This document shows positions 45,273 to 54,448 of a stretch of DNA of 64,000 bases, in pieces. Numbering within the stretch: position 1 is the first letter of the stretch; the number at the start of each line of letters is the position of its first letter. The stretch is from Bacillus sp. ZZV12-4809 (lineage in GTDB: Bacteria > Bacillota > Bacilli > Bacillales > Cytobacillaceae): assembly GCF_009849585.1 (NCBI RefSeq), contig NZ_VCRN01000013.1, positions 88,529 to 152,528 of the forward strand. Direction: 5' to 3'. The translations under genes and the position numbers were made by a program. The notes under the pieces were generated by a model. The model searched no databases, had not been told where the DNA came from, and saw only the letters and a list, made by a program, of their open reading frames with translations.

Positions 45273-46502
45273 TTGTTTATTGCTATTTTGTTCTTTATGT
45301 TCATGTCCTTTTTCCTGTCGGGAAGTGAGACGGCATTAACTGCAGTTAACAAAATGAAATTAAAATCCAGAGCAGACAATAATGATAAGAAATCACAACG
45401 AATTTTAGATATGGTTTCAAAGCCTGATGAGATGATTACTTCCATATTGATTGGCAACAATATTGCTAATATCATGCTGCCTACATTGGTAACCATTATT
45501 GCCCTTGATTATAATTTCAGTGTAGGGCTGGCAACAGGTTTTCTGACGGTTGCGCTAATCTTATTTGCTGAAGTTCTGCCAAAATCCATAGCAGCAACCT
45601 TTGCAGATAAAATTGCTTATATTGTTTTTCCAGTCATTCGATTTCTTATGCTGGTTCTGAAGCCTGTGACCTTTCTAATATCGAAATTTACGAGGGGAAT
45701 AATTAAATTTCTTTCCAAAAATGATGGGGATTCTGTTTCAGTATCCAAAGAAGAGCTCATTACCATGGTCGATATAGCCACAAGTGAAGGAACGTTCCAT
45801 GAAGAAGAAACTCAGCGGATTAAAGGAATCATTGATTTTTATAATTTAGATGTCAGTGACGCACTTAAAACGCCGCGAATGGACATTGAAGGTATTCCCT
45901 ATGAAGCCACAATGGAAGAAGCAAAGAAGATCGTGCTGGAAAATCATTTTACAAGGTATCCGGTGTATAAAGATAATATGGATAATATTGTGGGCGTATT
46001 CCATGCTAAAGGTCTGCTCTTCTGGTCTAATCAGCCTGAGAAAGCCTTGCATGATTTTACTGACTTAGAGCCTTTATTTGTATACGAATTTCATAGCATT
46101 GACAAGGTATTCAAAATGATGATGAAAGAAAGGAAGCACCTTGCCATTGTTTTGGATGAATATGGCGGGACTAAAGGAATCATCACTCATGAGGATATTC
46201 TTGAAGCAATGCTTGGCCAGGAAATCGAAGATGAATTAGATGACAACACTGAGGTGCTGATTGATGAATTAACGGAGAATCATATTATTGTTCATGGCAA
46301 ACTGGCCATCCGCAGGATCAATGAAGTCTTTAAAACAAAAATTCCCGAGGATGAGGATATCCTTGCAGGATTCCTGCTAAAAGAACTGGGCCATTTTCCA
46401 GCTGAAGGGGAAACATTTGAATACCATCATCTGCACTTTGAAATAAAATCGATTGAAGACAACCGGATAAAACTGGTTGAAATCAAGAAAAAAACACCTT
46501 GA
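45273..46502 (+). CDS. CNNM/CorC-type transporter (DUF21, CBS, CorC_HlyC)
   Basis: The 409-residue protein has an N-terminal DUF21 transmembrane domain (FFLSGSETALTAVNKMKL near residue 11, then ILIGNNIANIMLPTL). A CBS pair follows at about 200-320 (TPRMDIEGIP and LAIVLDEYGGTKGIITHED), then a C-terminal CorC_HlyC domain (LAGFLLKELGHFPAEG). Relatives mediate magnesium or other divalent-cation efflux. The start is TTG with TTGGAGG upstream. Confidence 0.9.
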   Translation: MFIAILFFMFMSFFLSGSETALTAVNKMKLKSRADNNDKKSQRILDMVSKPDEMITSILIGNNIANIMLPTLVTIIALDYNFSVGLATGFLTVALILFAEVLPKSIAATFADKIAYIVFPVIRFLMLVLKPVTFLISKFTRGIIKFLSKNDGDSVSVSKEELITMVDIATSEGTFHEEETQRIKGIIDFYNLDVSDALKTPRMDIEGIPYEATMEEAKKIVLENHFTRYPVYKDNMDNIVGVFHAKGLLFWSNQPEKALHDFTDLEPLFVYEFHSIDKVFKMMMKERKHLAIVLDEYGGTKGIITHEDILEAMLGQEIEDELDDNTEVLIDELTENHIIVHGKLAIRRINEVFKTKIPEDEDILAGFLLKELGHFPAEGETFEYHHLHFEIKSIEDNRIKLVEIKKKTP

Positions 46503-46508
46503 AGCTGA

Positions 46509-46547
46509 AGAGCATTCATTCCCAATACGGAATAATGCTCTTTTTTT
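46509..46547 (+). terminator. Terminator
   Basis: AGAGCATT and AATGCTCT arms with inner TTCC/GGAA pairing are followed by seven T, ending the CNNM gene. Confidence 0.88.
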
Positions 46548-46691
46548 GATCTAAAAAATCCGGATATAGTCGCCATTAAAACGGAACAATAGTTACAGGA
46601 AGATAAATAAATATTTTTTAATTTTTCTGAAAAAATAGGTCTTTTTTAGTGTATAATTAGGTAACAAAAATAAAAATGAGGTGAATTTTTC

Positions 46692-46841
46692 ATGGAAAAT
46701 AAACCATTCCACTATGATGGAAGCATACAAATGAACTATGAAAAGGACGGAGAAGCAAGCTCGAGCATTCCTTTTGAACTAACAGATGAAATGAGAAAAA
46801 ATATTGGAACTAATCCATATTCACCTAAAGAAAAGGAATAA
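46692..46841 (+). CDS. Small acidic protein of unknown function
   Basis: This 49-residue protein begins MENKPFHYDGSIQMNYEKDG and ends NPYSPKEKE. ATGAGGTG lies upstream and a clear terminator directly follows. There are no membrane segments or cysteines. I do not recognise a family; the dedicated signals on both sides support it as a real gene. Confidence 0.6.
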   Translation: MENKPFHYDGSIQMNYEKDGEASSSIPFELTDEMRKNIGTNPYSPKEKE

Positions 46842-46844
46842 TAA

Positions 46845-46868
46845 GACCCGATCCTGGGTCTTTTTTTT
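46845..46868 (+). terminator. Terminator
   Basis: AGACCC and GGGTCT form a tight stem followed by eight T, just after the small acidic gene. Bases 46869-47148 show no further gene. Confidence 0.88.
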
Positions 46869-47148
46869 GCCCATTTCCGTCAAGGGTTGGAATGATCTCC
46901 GCATGGATGGAGGGGGGGCAGTTCAAGAAATCCCGTTAAATAAGGGGAGATAACCATTCTTTTGAGGATTATCCATCAGATCTTTTTGATAAAAAAATAT
47001 CCTGAGCAAATCATTTGTAATTCTCTTTTATTTTGAATATGATTATCTCGGATTAAGAATAAAAATGATCATACTGCAGGATGAATACATATTTTACTTC
47101 TGATTCAAACTAAATTGACTCAATTCAAAATAGAAAGGTGATAAGATT

Positions 47149-47784
47149 ATGGCTCAAGTTTTATACATTACTGCACACCCTCATGATGACAAGGTTTCAT
47201 ACAGTATGGCAGCAGGGAAGGCATTTATTGATTCCTACAAAGAAGCTAATCCAAATGACGAAATCGTTCATATTGACCTATATAAGGAAAATATTCCGGC
47301 AATTGATGTGGATGTTTTCAGCGGATGGGGCAAGCTTCAGTCAGGCAAAGGTTTTGAAGAACTGACAGAAGAAGAAAAATCAAAAGTAGGCCGTTTATCC
47401 GAGCTAAGCGAGCAGTTTATTGCAGCTGATAAATATGTGTTTGTTACACCGCTTTGGAACTTCTCGTTCCCACCAGTAATGAAAGCGTATCTTGACTCAG
47501 TGGCTGTAGCCGGCAAGACATTTAAGTATACGGCAGAAGGCCCAATCGGGTTATTGACAGATAAAAAAGCGATTCACATCCAGGCTCGCGGAGGCATCTA
47601 TTCGGAAGGTCCAGCAGCAGAGATGGAAATGGGTCACCGCTATTTAACAGTATTAATGCAATTCTTCGGAGTCCCTTCATTCGAAGGTCTGTTTGTGGAA
47701 GGGCACAATGCTATGCCGGATAAAGCAGAAGAAATTAAAGCAGATGCCATTGCCCGGGCAAAAGACAAAGCAAAAACATTCTAA
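47149..47784 (+). CDS. azoR: FMN-dependent NADH-azoreductase
   Basis: This 211-residue flavodoxin-like fold quinone/azo reductase matches B. subtilis AzoR2 in length. The N-terminal [17 protein letters not shown] binds FMN phosphate. [16 protein letters not shown] near 105 and [20 protein letters not shown] near 148 are typical of the family. It detoxifies quinones and azo compounds by two-electron reduction. It is monocistronic, with a terminator after the stop. Confidence 0.92.
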   Translation: MAQVLYITAHPHDDKVSYSMAAGKAFIDSYKEANPNDEIVHIDLYKENIPAIDVDVFSGWGKLQSGKGFEELTEEEKSKVGRLSELSEQFIAADKYVFVTPLWNFSFPPVMKAYLDSVAVAGKTFKYTAEGPIGLLTDKKAIHIQARGGIYSEGPAAEMEMGHRYLTVLMQFFGVPSFEGLFVEGHNAMPDKAEEIKADAIARAKDKAKTF

Positions 47785-47789
47785 ACGAA

Positions 47790-47814
47790 AGCAGCGGATT
47801 TCCGCTGCTTTTTC
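47790..47814 (+). terminator. Terminator of azoR
   Basis: AGCAGCGGA and TCCGCTGCT form a perfect nine-bp stem with a two-base loop, followed by TTTTC. Confidence 0.88.
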
Positions 47815-47906
47815 TTTGAATTAGGCAAATATACGTTGAACTCATGTCCTGGAGGAATAGTATAATACAAGAAGGGAATAAGCTGGGAACGAAAGGGGGA
47901 AGTTTT

Positions 47907-48506
47907 GTGAAAATCTCGGAATTCAGCCCCAGCCAGTTAAATGAAGATGACGTCACGAAGCTGCTTTATGAAGGGATTGAAGATAATCTGCAAAAGGGGG
48001 ATTTTATTTTTGTGCCTGGCAGCAGTAAAGCAGCAGAATATCGATTGCCTGAAGCTATAAGACTTTATAAGGAGGGAAGGGCAAAAAAGCTGCTTTTCTC
48101 CGGTGGTGTAAAATGGCCGGGCAATGAATTAACTGAAGCAGAAAAATTAATGAAAAAAGCAATCTTGTACGGAATCCCTTCGTCTGATCTTTTTATTGAG
48201 AATACATCTCTTCATACAAAAGAAAATGTGCTTGCCTCTATGCTGGTTATGGATAGGATGTGCGGTATGGAGAATATTTCAAATATCATTCTCGTGACTG
48301 CTCCATTCCACATGAGAAGGCTTCACTTGACTTTTAAGACCTATATGCCTGGCTGGATAAACTATTCTCTTGTATCTTCCAATGATGGTGCAACAGGGAA
48401 AAGCCATTGGAAGCAGCATCCAAGCGGGAGAAAAAGAGCGTTCGATGAAGCAAAGAAAATAATAATTTACGTAAAAAAGGGAATTCTGATGGACATGGAA
48501 ATTTAG
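47907..48506 (+). CDS. YdcF/DUF218-family protein
   Basis: This 199-residue protein matches DUF218 (YdcF). IFVPGSSKAAEYRLPEAI near residue 32 and KKLLFSGG follow the family, then SLHTKENVLAS and VTAPFHMRRLHLTF near 130. Family members are SAM-binding or act in envelope processes, and the function remains unsettled. GTG at 47907 follows AAAGGGGG; a longer frame from 47844 lacks a site. Confidence 0.82.
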   Translation: MKISEFSPSQLNEDDVTKLLYEGIEDNLQKGDFIFVPGSSKAAEYRLPEAIRLYKEGRAKKLLFSGGVKWPGNELTEAEKLMKKAILYGIPSSDLFIENTSLHTKENVLASMLVMDRMCGMENISNIILVTAPFHMRRLHLTFKTYMPGWINYSLVSSNDGATGKSHWKQHPSGRKRAFDEAKKIIIYVKKGILMDMEI

Positions 48507-48513
48507 TGATTAA

Positions 48514-48555
48514 GAAAATCCCCGCCAGTATCCAATTGGCAGGGATTCTTTTAAA
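48514..48555. terminator. Bidirectional terminator
   Basis: AATCCC-GCCA arms around TATCCAATT separate the convergent ydcF-like and cwlJ genes, with A/T tails on both sides. Confidence 0.8.
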
Positions 48556-48979
48556 ATGTATTATAAACATTCTCGCATTCTTCCGCTGTAGGCTCGTAAA
48601 AGCAATGCAGTTTAAATCTTCCTGCCAAGGGCTGATCGTACCAGGTGGGCGGACATTCGCCAGGCGGCCGGAAATACCATAAAGCAAATTTGGATGGCCA
48701 GATCCGTTCACCTCTTACGGCCCTCCGTGCAAGCCGTCTCTCCACTTCTCTTGGACGCTGATAAAAATAGCTTTTCTGTACTGCTTCAAAAGCATGTGGC
48801 TGGTAAATCATTTGCGGTATCGTGCGAATGCCTTTGAAATCAGAACAATTTCCTCTGATCCGGTTAATCCCCACATTCCCTACCATTAGCATGCCCTGCT
48901 GGCCTTCGCCTTCGGCCTCTGCCCGAAGAAGACGGGCAAGCAAATCTATATCCTGATCTCGTGCCTTTACTACTGCCAT
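48551..48979 (-). CDS. cwlJ: Spore cortex-lytic enzyme CwlJ
   Basis: This 142-residue SleB/CwlJ-type hydrolase degrades spore cortex peptidoglycan during germination and is triggered by calcium-dipicolinate. LLARLLRAEAEGEGQQGML near residue 14 carries the catalytic-type Glu. CSDFKGIRTIPQMIYQPHAF and WYFRPPGECPPTWYDQP agree closely with the B. subtilis protein, whose length is the same. ATG at 48979 follows GGGGTGA. A sporulation-type promoter lies 41 bases upstream. gerQ, the usual partner, was not seen in this window. Confidence 0.95.
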   Translation of the reverse strand: MAVVKARDQDIDLLARLLRAEAEGEGQQGMLMVGNVGINRIRGNCSDFKGIRTIPQMIYQPHAFEAVQKSYFYQRPREVERRLARRAVRGERIWPSKFALWYFRPPGECPPTWYDQPLAGRFKLHCFYEPTAEECENVYNTF

Positions 48980-49019
48980 TCTGCTCACCCCAATTGCTCA
49001 AATATTAAATAGGCTGATA

Positions 49020-49046
49020 TAGGGTATGCATAAAAAAAGAGAATGT
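49020..49046 (-). promoter_or_regulatory. Mother-cell sporulation promoter of cwlJ
   Basis: On the minus strand AC (49046-49045), 16 bases, then CATACCCTA (49028-49020) matches the sigma-K pattern and also resembles the sigma-E -10. cwlJ is known as a mother-cell gene in B. subtilis. Confidence 0.6.
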
Positions 49047-49065
49047 GATTTTTACCATCACAAAA

Positions 49066-49091
49066 AAAGCTCCGGCAGAAGCAGGAGCTTT
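49066..49091 (-). terminator. Terminator of the CAP-domain gene
   Basis: AAAGCTCC and GGAGCTTT form the stem with seven following T on the minus strand. It lies between the CAP gene and the cwlJ promoter. Confidence 0.85.
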
Positions 49092-50233
49092 TAGTTGGCA
49101 TAAAAATTTTCCGTATAATAAGGCTGTGATTTCGAATTAAAAGCGACACCCACACCCATAAATTCATAATCCGCACGCAGAATATTTTTTCGGTGGCCAA
49201 GTGAATTCATTAACCCTTCGTGGGCAAAGATACTGCTGAATTGACCGGAAGCAAGGTTTTCCCCGGCTAATGTGAAGGAAACCTCATCTGCCTGCATTCT
49301 GTCAAAAGGGGAAAGGCCCTGCAGATTGGTATGGTCAAAATAGTTGTTTTCCGCCATATCGCTGCTGTGCTTTCTTGCCGTTTCCTTAACAGCATCATCC
49401 CATTTTAGTACAGACACACCGTGAGCCACTCTTTCAGCGTTTGTAATATCAAAAAGCTGTAATTCAAATCCTTCTTTTAAAGCAGTGCTGGCATTTGCAT
49501 AAAACGCATCTTTTTGTTCTTCAAGTGCTTTACTTACTATCTGGATGGATGTTACCGTATTGTCACGATGCTTATCATAAAAAATGGTTACATAATTCCC
49601 ATCAAGTTCGTATAAATCGTAATCTCTATCCTTTTCTAGCTGGAAAATGACAAAGCCCTTCCTCATTTGGTCAAGCGGTTCTCCAAGCTGATGCGCAACG
49701 GAAGACTTTGGCGTTCCATAGGAAATCTCTTTTGCAGAAGAAATCAAATCCTGATTTGTATAGATGCCGGCAGCTTTATCCTGCTTGTCATATGCCACCA
49801 TTACGAAATTTTGATATTGATCATGATATGCATGCCAGTCTGATCCATATTCATTTGCGGAGATGCGGTCTGCGGAACCGAGATTCTTTTCAATTTCCGC
49901 CTTATCATCGCCGATTTCTATGTTATGAATAGAAAAGATTTGTTCCTCAGGGGCTTCCAGAACAGGTTTTTCCGCTTTTTCCTTAGGAGAAGGATTTTTT
50001 TCCCCGGTGAATTCCCCGATAGTCAGAAGAAATTTATCTGCCCAGTTTTGCGCTTCCTCCATCACACCGGTAATTATATTCTGCAGGTCCTTATTATCTT
50101 TAAAAAGCTGAATATCTGTTTTTATATTATCCATTACAGTTCCTGATTTAGGATCATCGGCTGATTTCTCATCCGGCTGTGAAAAGGCAAAACCGAGAAA
50201 CAGCAGGACAAATATAAATAAAAACTTCCTCAA
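49091..50233 (-). CDS. YlbC-like secreted CAP-domain protein
   Basis: The 380-residue protein has a signal peptide (FLFIFVLLFLGFAFS, near residues 5-20). A CAP-associated domain follows at about 115-235 (IGDDKAEIEKNLGSADR), then a C-terminal CAP/SCP domain (TNAERVAHGVSVLKWDD, HSSDMAENNYFDHTN, GENLASG, SLGHRKNILRADYEFMGVG). It resembles B. subtilis YlbC. TTG at 50233 follows GGGAGGAG and is preferred to the upstream ATG. The role in the envelope is unknown. Confidence 0.85.
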   Translation of the reverse strand: MRKFLFIFVLLFLGFAFSQPDEKSADDPKSGTVMDNIKTDIQLFKDNKDLQNIITGVMEEAQNWADKFLLTIGEFTGEKNPSPKEKAEKPVLEAPEEQIFSIHNIEIGDDKAEIEKNLGSADRISANEYGSDWHAYHDQYQNFVMVAYDKQDKAAGIYTNQDLISSAKEISYGTPKSSVAHQLGEPLDQMRKGFVIFQLEKDRDYDLYELDGNYVTIFYDKHRDNTVTSIQIVSKALEEQKDAFYANASTALKEGFELQLFDITNAERVAHGVSVLKWDDAVKETARKHSSDMAENNYFDHTNLQGLSPFDRMQADEVSFTLAGENLASGQFSSIFAHEGLMNSLGHRKNILRADYEFMGVGVAFNSKSQPYYTENFYAN

Positions 50234-50448
50234 ATAATCTCCTCCCATGCACCTTTCAACCCATTATCAAAGGTATGCCCATTCATTATAAGATTTAAAA
50301 ATCCGGAAATGCAAAACATTGCTGTCTTCCTTTTTTTTCTACCCTTTTTGGCAGTCTCTTTAACCGTGATTCGATATTTTACCGTTTTTAAAAGAAAAGT
50401 TTGGGTAACATAAATATAAAAATGAACAGATAGTGCAAAGGGGGAAGC

Positions 50449-51276
50449 ATGTTGAAACTTACTCCGGAACAACGAATAGAGCTGCATGGGTTTAATAATT
50501 TGACTAAATCACTCAGCTTTAATATGTACGATGTTTGCTACACAAAGACCCGGGAAGAGCGTGAAGCATATATAGATTATATTGACGAGGAATATAGTGC
50601 GGAGCGCCTGACAAAAATTTTAACGAATGTTTCCGAAATTATTGGCGCCCATGTCCTGAATGTGGCACAGCAGGATTATGTGCCGCAGGGTGCAAGTGTA
50701 ACGGTTCTTGTATCCGAAGGGCCAGTGGTAGAGGTGCCGGCAGAATCGTATGATGAATCTCCCGGTCCGCTGCCTGATAATGTAGTCATGCAGCTGGATA
50801 AAAGCCATATTACCGTGCATACCTATCCTGAATATCATCCGGACGAAGGAATCAGCACATTCAGGGCAGATATTGATGTATCCACCTGCGGAGAAATTTC
50901 CCCGCTGAAAGCCCTAAATTACCTTATTCATTCCTTTGATACGGACATCATGACCATCGATTACAGAGTCAGGGGTTTTACACGGGACAAGGACGGAAAA
51001 AAATTATATATTGATCATGATATCAGTTCGATCCAAAACTATATACCGGATGAAGTAAAAGAAGATTTTGATATGATCGACGTAAATATTTATCAAGCAC
51101 ACACCTTTCATACCAAATGTAAAATCAGGGATTTTGATTTGGATAATTATTTATTTGGATATACTAAGGACAAGCTTGATCTAAAGGAAGCTGAAGAGAT
51201 TACTGAGCGGCTTACTACAGAGATGGACGAGATCTTTTACGGCAAAAATATTAAACCCGGTTCTTTATCAGAGTAA
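50449..51276 (+). CDS. speD: S-adenosylmethionine decarboxylase proenzyme, E. coli type
   Basis: This 275-residue pyruvoyl enzyme decarboxylates SAM for spermidine synthesis. The self-cleavage site is in [19 protein letters not shown], with the Ser that becomes pyruvate near residue 119. [31 protein letters not shown] and [13 protein letters not shown] closely follow the E. coli enzyme. Most B. subtilis-like species carry a short form of about 126 residues, so this long class is notable. AAGGGGGAAG precedes the ATG. No spermidine synthase is adjacent. Confidence 0.92.
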   Translation: MLKLTPEQRIELHGFNNLTKSLSFNMYDVCYTKTREEREAYIDYIDEEYSAERLTKILTNVSEIIGAHVLNVAQQDYVPQGASVTVLVSEGPVVEVPAESYDESPGPLPDNVVMQLDKSHITVHTYPEYHPDEGISTFRADIDVSTCGEISPLKALNYLIHSFDTDIMTIDYRVRGFTRDKDGKKLYIDHDISSIQNYIPDEVKEDFDMIDVNIYQAHTFHTKCKIRDFDLDNYLFGYTKDKLDLKEAEEITERLTTEMDEIFYGKNIKPGSLSE

Positions 51277-51280
51277 ACTT

Positions 51281-51307
51281 GAGGCTCCCATACAGGGAGT
51301 CTTTTTT
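51281..51307 (+). terminator. Terminator of speD
   Basis: GGCTCCC and GGGAGTC pair with one wobble around ATACA, followed by TTTTTT. Confidence 0.85.
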
Positions 51308-51364
51308 CATAATCCCTTAAAAACAGGAAATAATAAAGATAACGATAACTAGGGGGATTTTGGA

Positions 51365-52378
51365 ATGGAAGAAAAGAAGGTACATTTGACATCAGGTGAA
51401 ATGGCCGTTTTATGGACGGGATACCAGAATGATAGCATGTCACTGCCTCTTCTGGAGTATTTTGTTAAGACCGTAGAGGACGATGAAATTAAACCTGTAA
51501 TCGAATTCGCCCGTCAATTATCAGAAGGGCACATCAAGTTCTTGACTGCATTTTTCCAGAATGAAAAGTTTCCGATCCCTGCAGGCTTTTCATCTAAGGA
51601 TGTTAACCTCAATGCCCAAAAATTATACACGGATCCATTTATGCTGGAATTTATTATACTGATGGCCAAATCCGGTCTGGTTGCGTATGGCAGCTCCTTG
51701 GGCATGTGTACCAGGAAAGATATACGAGCCTTCTTTATTAATTGCATCGATCAAACTATGGAATTATATGAAAAAGTAACGGATATCGCCTTAGAGAAGG
51801 GAATTTATCTCAGAAGGCCGTTCATAGATCTTCCGCCGGAACCGGACATGATTGATGATAAAAGTTATTTAAGCGGATTAAATCCATTAAAGAAGCCGAG
51901 GCCATTAAATGCCATTGAGATTGCACATTTATCCTTTAATCTTGAAACCAACATGGTTGGTACTATGCTTGCTCTCAGCTTTTCACAGGCTGCCAAATCA
52001 AAAGAGATTATCAGGTACATGGAACGGGGGAAGGACATTTCCAAAAAACATGTGAAGATTCTTAGTGCGACATTACTTGACAATGATATACAAGCCCCTA
52101 ATTCCGCTGATTATGCTGTTAAGGGCAGCGGCGAAGCACCATTCACCGAACGGCTGATGATGCAGCTAATGGCTTTTCTGACTACATTGGGATTAGGGAA
52201 CTATGCAGCAGCAGCTTCCGCAAGCCAAAGGAGTGATTTAATTCTGAATTATGAACGTCTTTCCCTTGAGATTGCCCAGTTTGCCAAGGACGGAGCAGAC
52301 CTTATGATCAAGCACAAATGGCTGGAACAGCCGCCAGGATCACCGAACCGGAAGGTCTTAGCCAAAAAGCAAAGTTAG
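51365..52378 (+). CDS. DUF3231 family protein, duplicated helical domain
   Basis: This 337-residue protein has two copies of a ferritin-like helical domain matching DUF3231. The first begins LTSGEMAVLWTGYQNDSM and the second NAIEIAHLSFNLETNMV near residue 180. The pieces YGSSLGMCTRKDIR and FLTTLGLGNYAAAASAS lie in equivalent positions of each half. No clear diiron ligand set could be confirmed. The family is common in spore-formers and its function is not established. Confidence 0.85.
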   Translation: MEEKKVHLTSGEMAVLWTGYQNDSMSLPLLEYFVKTVEDDEIKPVIEFARQLSEGHIKFLTAFFQNEKFPIPAGFSSKDVNLNAQKLYTDPFMLEFIILMAKSGLVAYGSSLGMCTRKDIRAFFINCIDQTMELYEKVTDIALEKGIYLRRPFIDLPPEPDMIDDKSYLSGLNPLKKPRPLNAIEIAHLSFNLETNMVGTMLALSFSQAAKSKEIIRYMERGKDISKKHVKILSATLLDNDIQAPNSADYAVKGSGEAPFTERLMMQLMAFLTTLGLGNYAAAASASQRSDLILNYERLSLEIAQFAKDGADLMIKHKWLEQPPGSPNRKVLAKKQS

Positions 52379-52411
52379 AACCAGGGGAATAAGAGTCTCC
52401 TGGTTCTTTTC
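52379..52411. terminator. Terminator between convergent genes
   Basis: AACCAGG and CCTGGTT form a stem around a 14-base loop, followed by CTTTT. Confidence 0.7.
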
Positions 52412-52422
52412 ATACGCCAATC

Positions 52423-53358
52423 CTATTTCCAGAATTTCCACCATTTTTTTTCAGGTTCCTGTGCAGCGGCTGCGTTTCGGAAGGAAACAATCATGTCCTG
52501 AAAAACGTCTTCCCGCTGCTTTACCTCATGCCAATATTGCTCCCGCTCTTTATTAATGGTTTCGATATAAATTTCCCTGTCTGTATTTAACGTTTCGATC
52601 AGTGAGCTGATTTCGGTGCTGGTCACCTCGGCAGAAGAGGAGATGTAATGGATCATGGTTTTGAATTCTTCAGAAGATGCTTCCGAGGATTCGGTCAGTT
52701 TATTTGTCAGTTGATGAATTTGATCGGAAGTGCGTTTCGAACTCTTCGCAACCCTCTTAGAAAGAGTTCCGACCGCTTCGGAAGTTTCTTCCGAAGTCAG
52801 CTCAATCTTCGCTGTCAGTGACTCGATTTCCGCTTTTGTTTTTTCGCCGGATTTATAAATTGAATCCGACAGGCTTTTAACAGTATGCAAAGACCCTTTG
52901 CTAATCTCTTTTTTCACTTCATCCAAAACCTCCTTTCGAACGCCGCTGCGAATTTCATTTCTGATATCTGTAAGTAAACTGTCCTTGAAGTTTTCCATCA
53001 AAGCCATGAACTGTTCTGCATCCATAACTGAATCAGGCTCTTTATGTATGGCTGTTTCCTGTTCTACTGCCGCCAAAGCGTTTTCATTTGACGATGAATC
53101 CGTTTCAGGAGCATATTCCATATGTTTTTGCATTAATTCCCGGATCATTTCCTTGCTCAGATTTTTATCGCGCATTTGCTTCACTTTATCTAGCAAGGCA
53201 ATTTCATGGTCTGTATAAAAACGGGCTCCTTGTTTGGAACGGGGAATCAGCAAAAGTCCATTTAAATCCTTTTCCCATTGCCTTAAGGTCCCGGGTGGCA
53301 CATTCAGCATTTTTGAAACCTCTTTTATTGTATAAGCTTTCATATATTGCGTATCCAT
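52423..53358 (-). CDS. MerR-like HTH protein with coiled coil (DUF3967 type)
   Basis: The 311-residue protein has an N-terminal MerR-type helix-turn-helix (YTIKEVSKMLNVPPGTLRQW, then GARFYTDHEIALLDKV). A long Ser/Glu/Lys-rich coiled coil follows at about 125-290, with repeats such as LTSEETSEAVGTLSKRVAKS, and it ends EKKWWKFWK. The aromatic-basic end and overall plan match DUF3967 proteins and recall RacA-like DNA-binding coiled-coil proteins. It lacks an effector domain. AAGGGCTGAG precedes the ATG. Confidence 0.8.
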   Translation of the reverse strand: MDTQYMKAYTIKEVSKMLNVPPGTLRQWEKDLNGLLLIPRSKQGARFYTDHEIALLDKVKQMRDKNLSKEMIRELMQKHMEYAPETDSSSNENALAAVEQETAIHKEPDSVMDAEQFMALMENFKDSLLTDIRNEIRSGVRKEVLDEVKKEISKGSLHTVKSLSDSIYKSGEKTKAEIESLTAKIELTSEETSEAVGTLSKRVAKSSKRTSDQIHQLTNKLTESSEASSEEFKTMIHYISSSAEVTSTEISSLIETLNTDREIYIETINKEREQYWHEVKQREDVFQDMIVSFRNAAAAQEPEKKWWKFWK

Positions 53359-53653
53359 TTAACTCAGCCCTTTCCAAAATAGATTCTGAATCATTCGGAA
53401 TCGGGTTCCGAATCAATTTCCACTTAACCTATTCAGCATGATATCCCTCTTTTTCCTGCCGCATGACAAAAGCTATCAAAACAAGACGATATTCATCAGA
53501 AAAAAGCAAAAAACAGCGATTTTGACAAATATTCTAAAAAAAATTGCCAATCATCAGCGTATTTGTAATATCCGGGCGTGTATGGCACAATGGTACCGGA
53601 GTTAGCAAACTAGAATATTATATAACAGCGAAATGATGAGGGAGCATGATCAA

Positions 53654-54406
53654 TTGGGTAATAGAATTCTCGCCATGTCTTTAGCAGCCGGGGTTGGATT
53701 ATCTCTGACTGTGGGAAGCATAAAGATAGGGAGCCATGAACATTCAAAACACAAAGAAATTTACTATGCAGCTGTTCCGCATGGGGAGGCAAAGCATGAA
53801 CCGCCTGTTAAGCAGGAGGTCCAGAAGAAATCGGTGCTTCTGGATGTGCCATTGTATAACCAAATGGATCATCCGCGATTATATAATGGTTGTGAGATTA
53901 CCAGTTTAGCAATGATATTAAGCTATGAAGGCATGAAAGTATCAAAGAATGATTTGGCACAGGAAATTAACCGTGTGCCTCTGAGGTATAGCGGAGGGGA
54001 ATACGGAAACCCCAATGCCGGATTTGTCGGCAATATGGAGGATGGTCCGGGACTGGGCGTTTATGAGGGGCCGATTTTCGAACTCGCCAAAAAGTATTTC
54101 CCTGATCGTACTGAGAATCTGACTGGCAAGCCGTTTGATGTGCTGCTTGATAAAATTGCAGAAGGTTCGCCGGTCTGGATTATTACGACGGCAAGCCTTT
54201 CTCCCGCAGCATCCTTTGAAACCTGGAATACACCAGGCGGACCTGTAGAAGTATCGTTCCAGATGCATAGTGTGGCGATAACCGGATATGATGAGGAAAA
54301 TATCTATGTTAACGATCCATATGGCACAAAAAATAAAAAGGTGCCAAAACAGCAGTTTATAGAAGCCTGGGAGCTAATGGGGTCACAGGCTATAGTAATT
54401 AACTAA
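53654..54406 (+). CDS. YvpB-like C39-family peptidase
   Basis: The 250-residue protein has an N-terminal signal or anchor segment (RILAMSLAAGVGLSLTVG). A papain-like C39 domain follows: NGCEITSLAM contains the Cys, MHSVAITGYDEEN the His and VNDPYGTKN the Asp. TTG at 53654 follows GGGAG and gives the length of B. subtilis YvpB. An alternative ATG at 53633 lacks a ribosome site. There is no ABC transporter nearby, so it is not a bacteriocin-processing exporter. The substrate is unknown. Confidence 0.83.
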   Translation: MGNRILAMSLAAGVGLSLTVGSIKIGSHEHSKHKEIYYAAVPHGEAKHEPPVKQEVQKKSVLLDVPLYNQMDHPRLYNGCEITSLAMILSYEGMKVSKNDLAQEINRVPLRYSGGEYGNPNAGFVGNMEDGPGLGVYEGPIFELAKKYFPDRTENLTGKPFDVLLDKIAEGSPVWIITTASLSPAASFETWNTPGGPVEVSFQMHSVAITGYDEENIYVNDPYGTKNKKVPKQQFIEAWELMGSQAIVIN

Positions 54407-54417
54407 CATAATAGCAA

Positions 54418-54448
54418 AAGAAGGGGCTGCAGCTGCAGTCCCTTCTTT
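54418..54448. terminator. Bidirectional terminator
   Basis: AAGAAGGG and CCCTTCTT arms with inner CTGCAGCTGCAG palindrome separate convergent genes. Confidence 0.85.
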
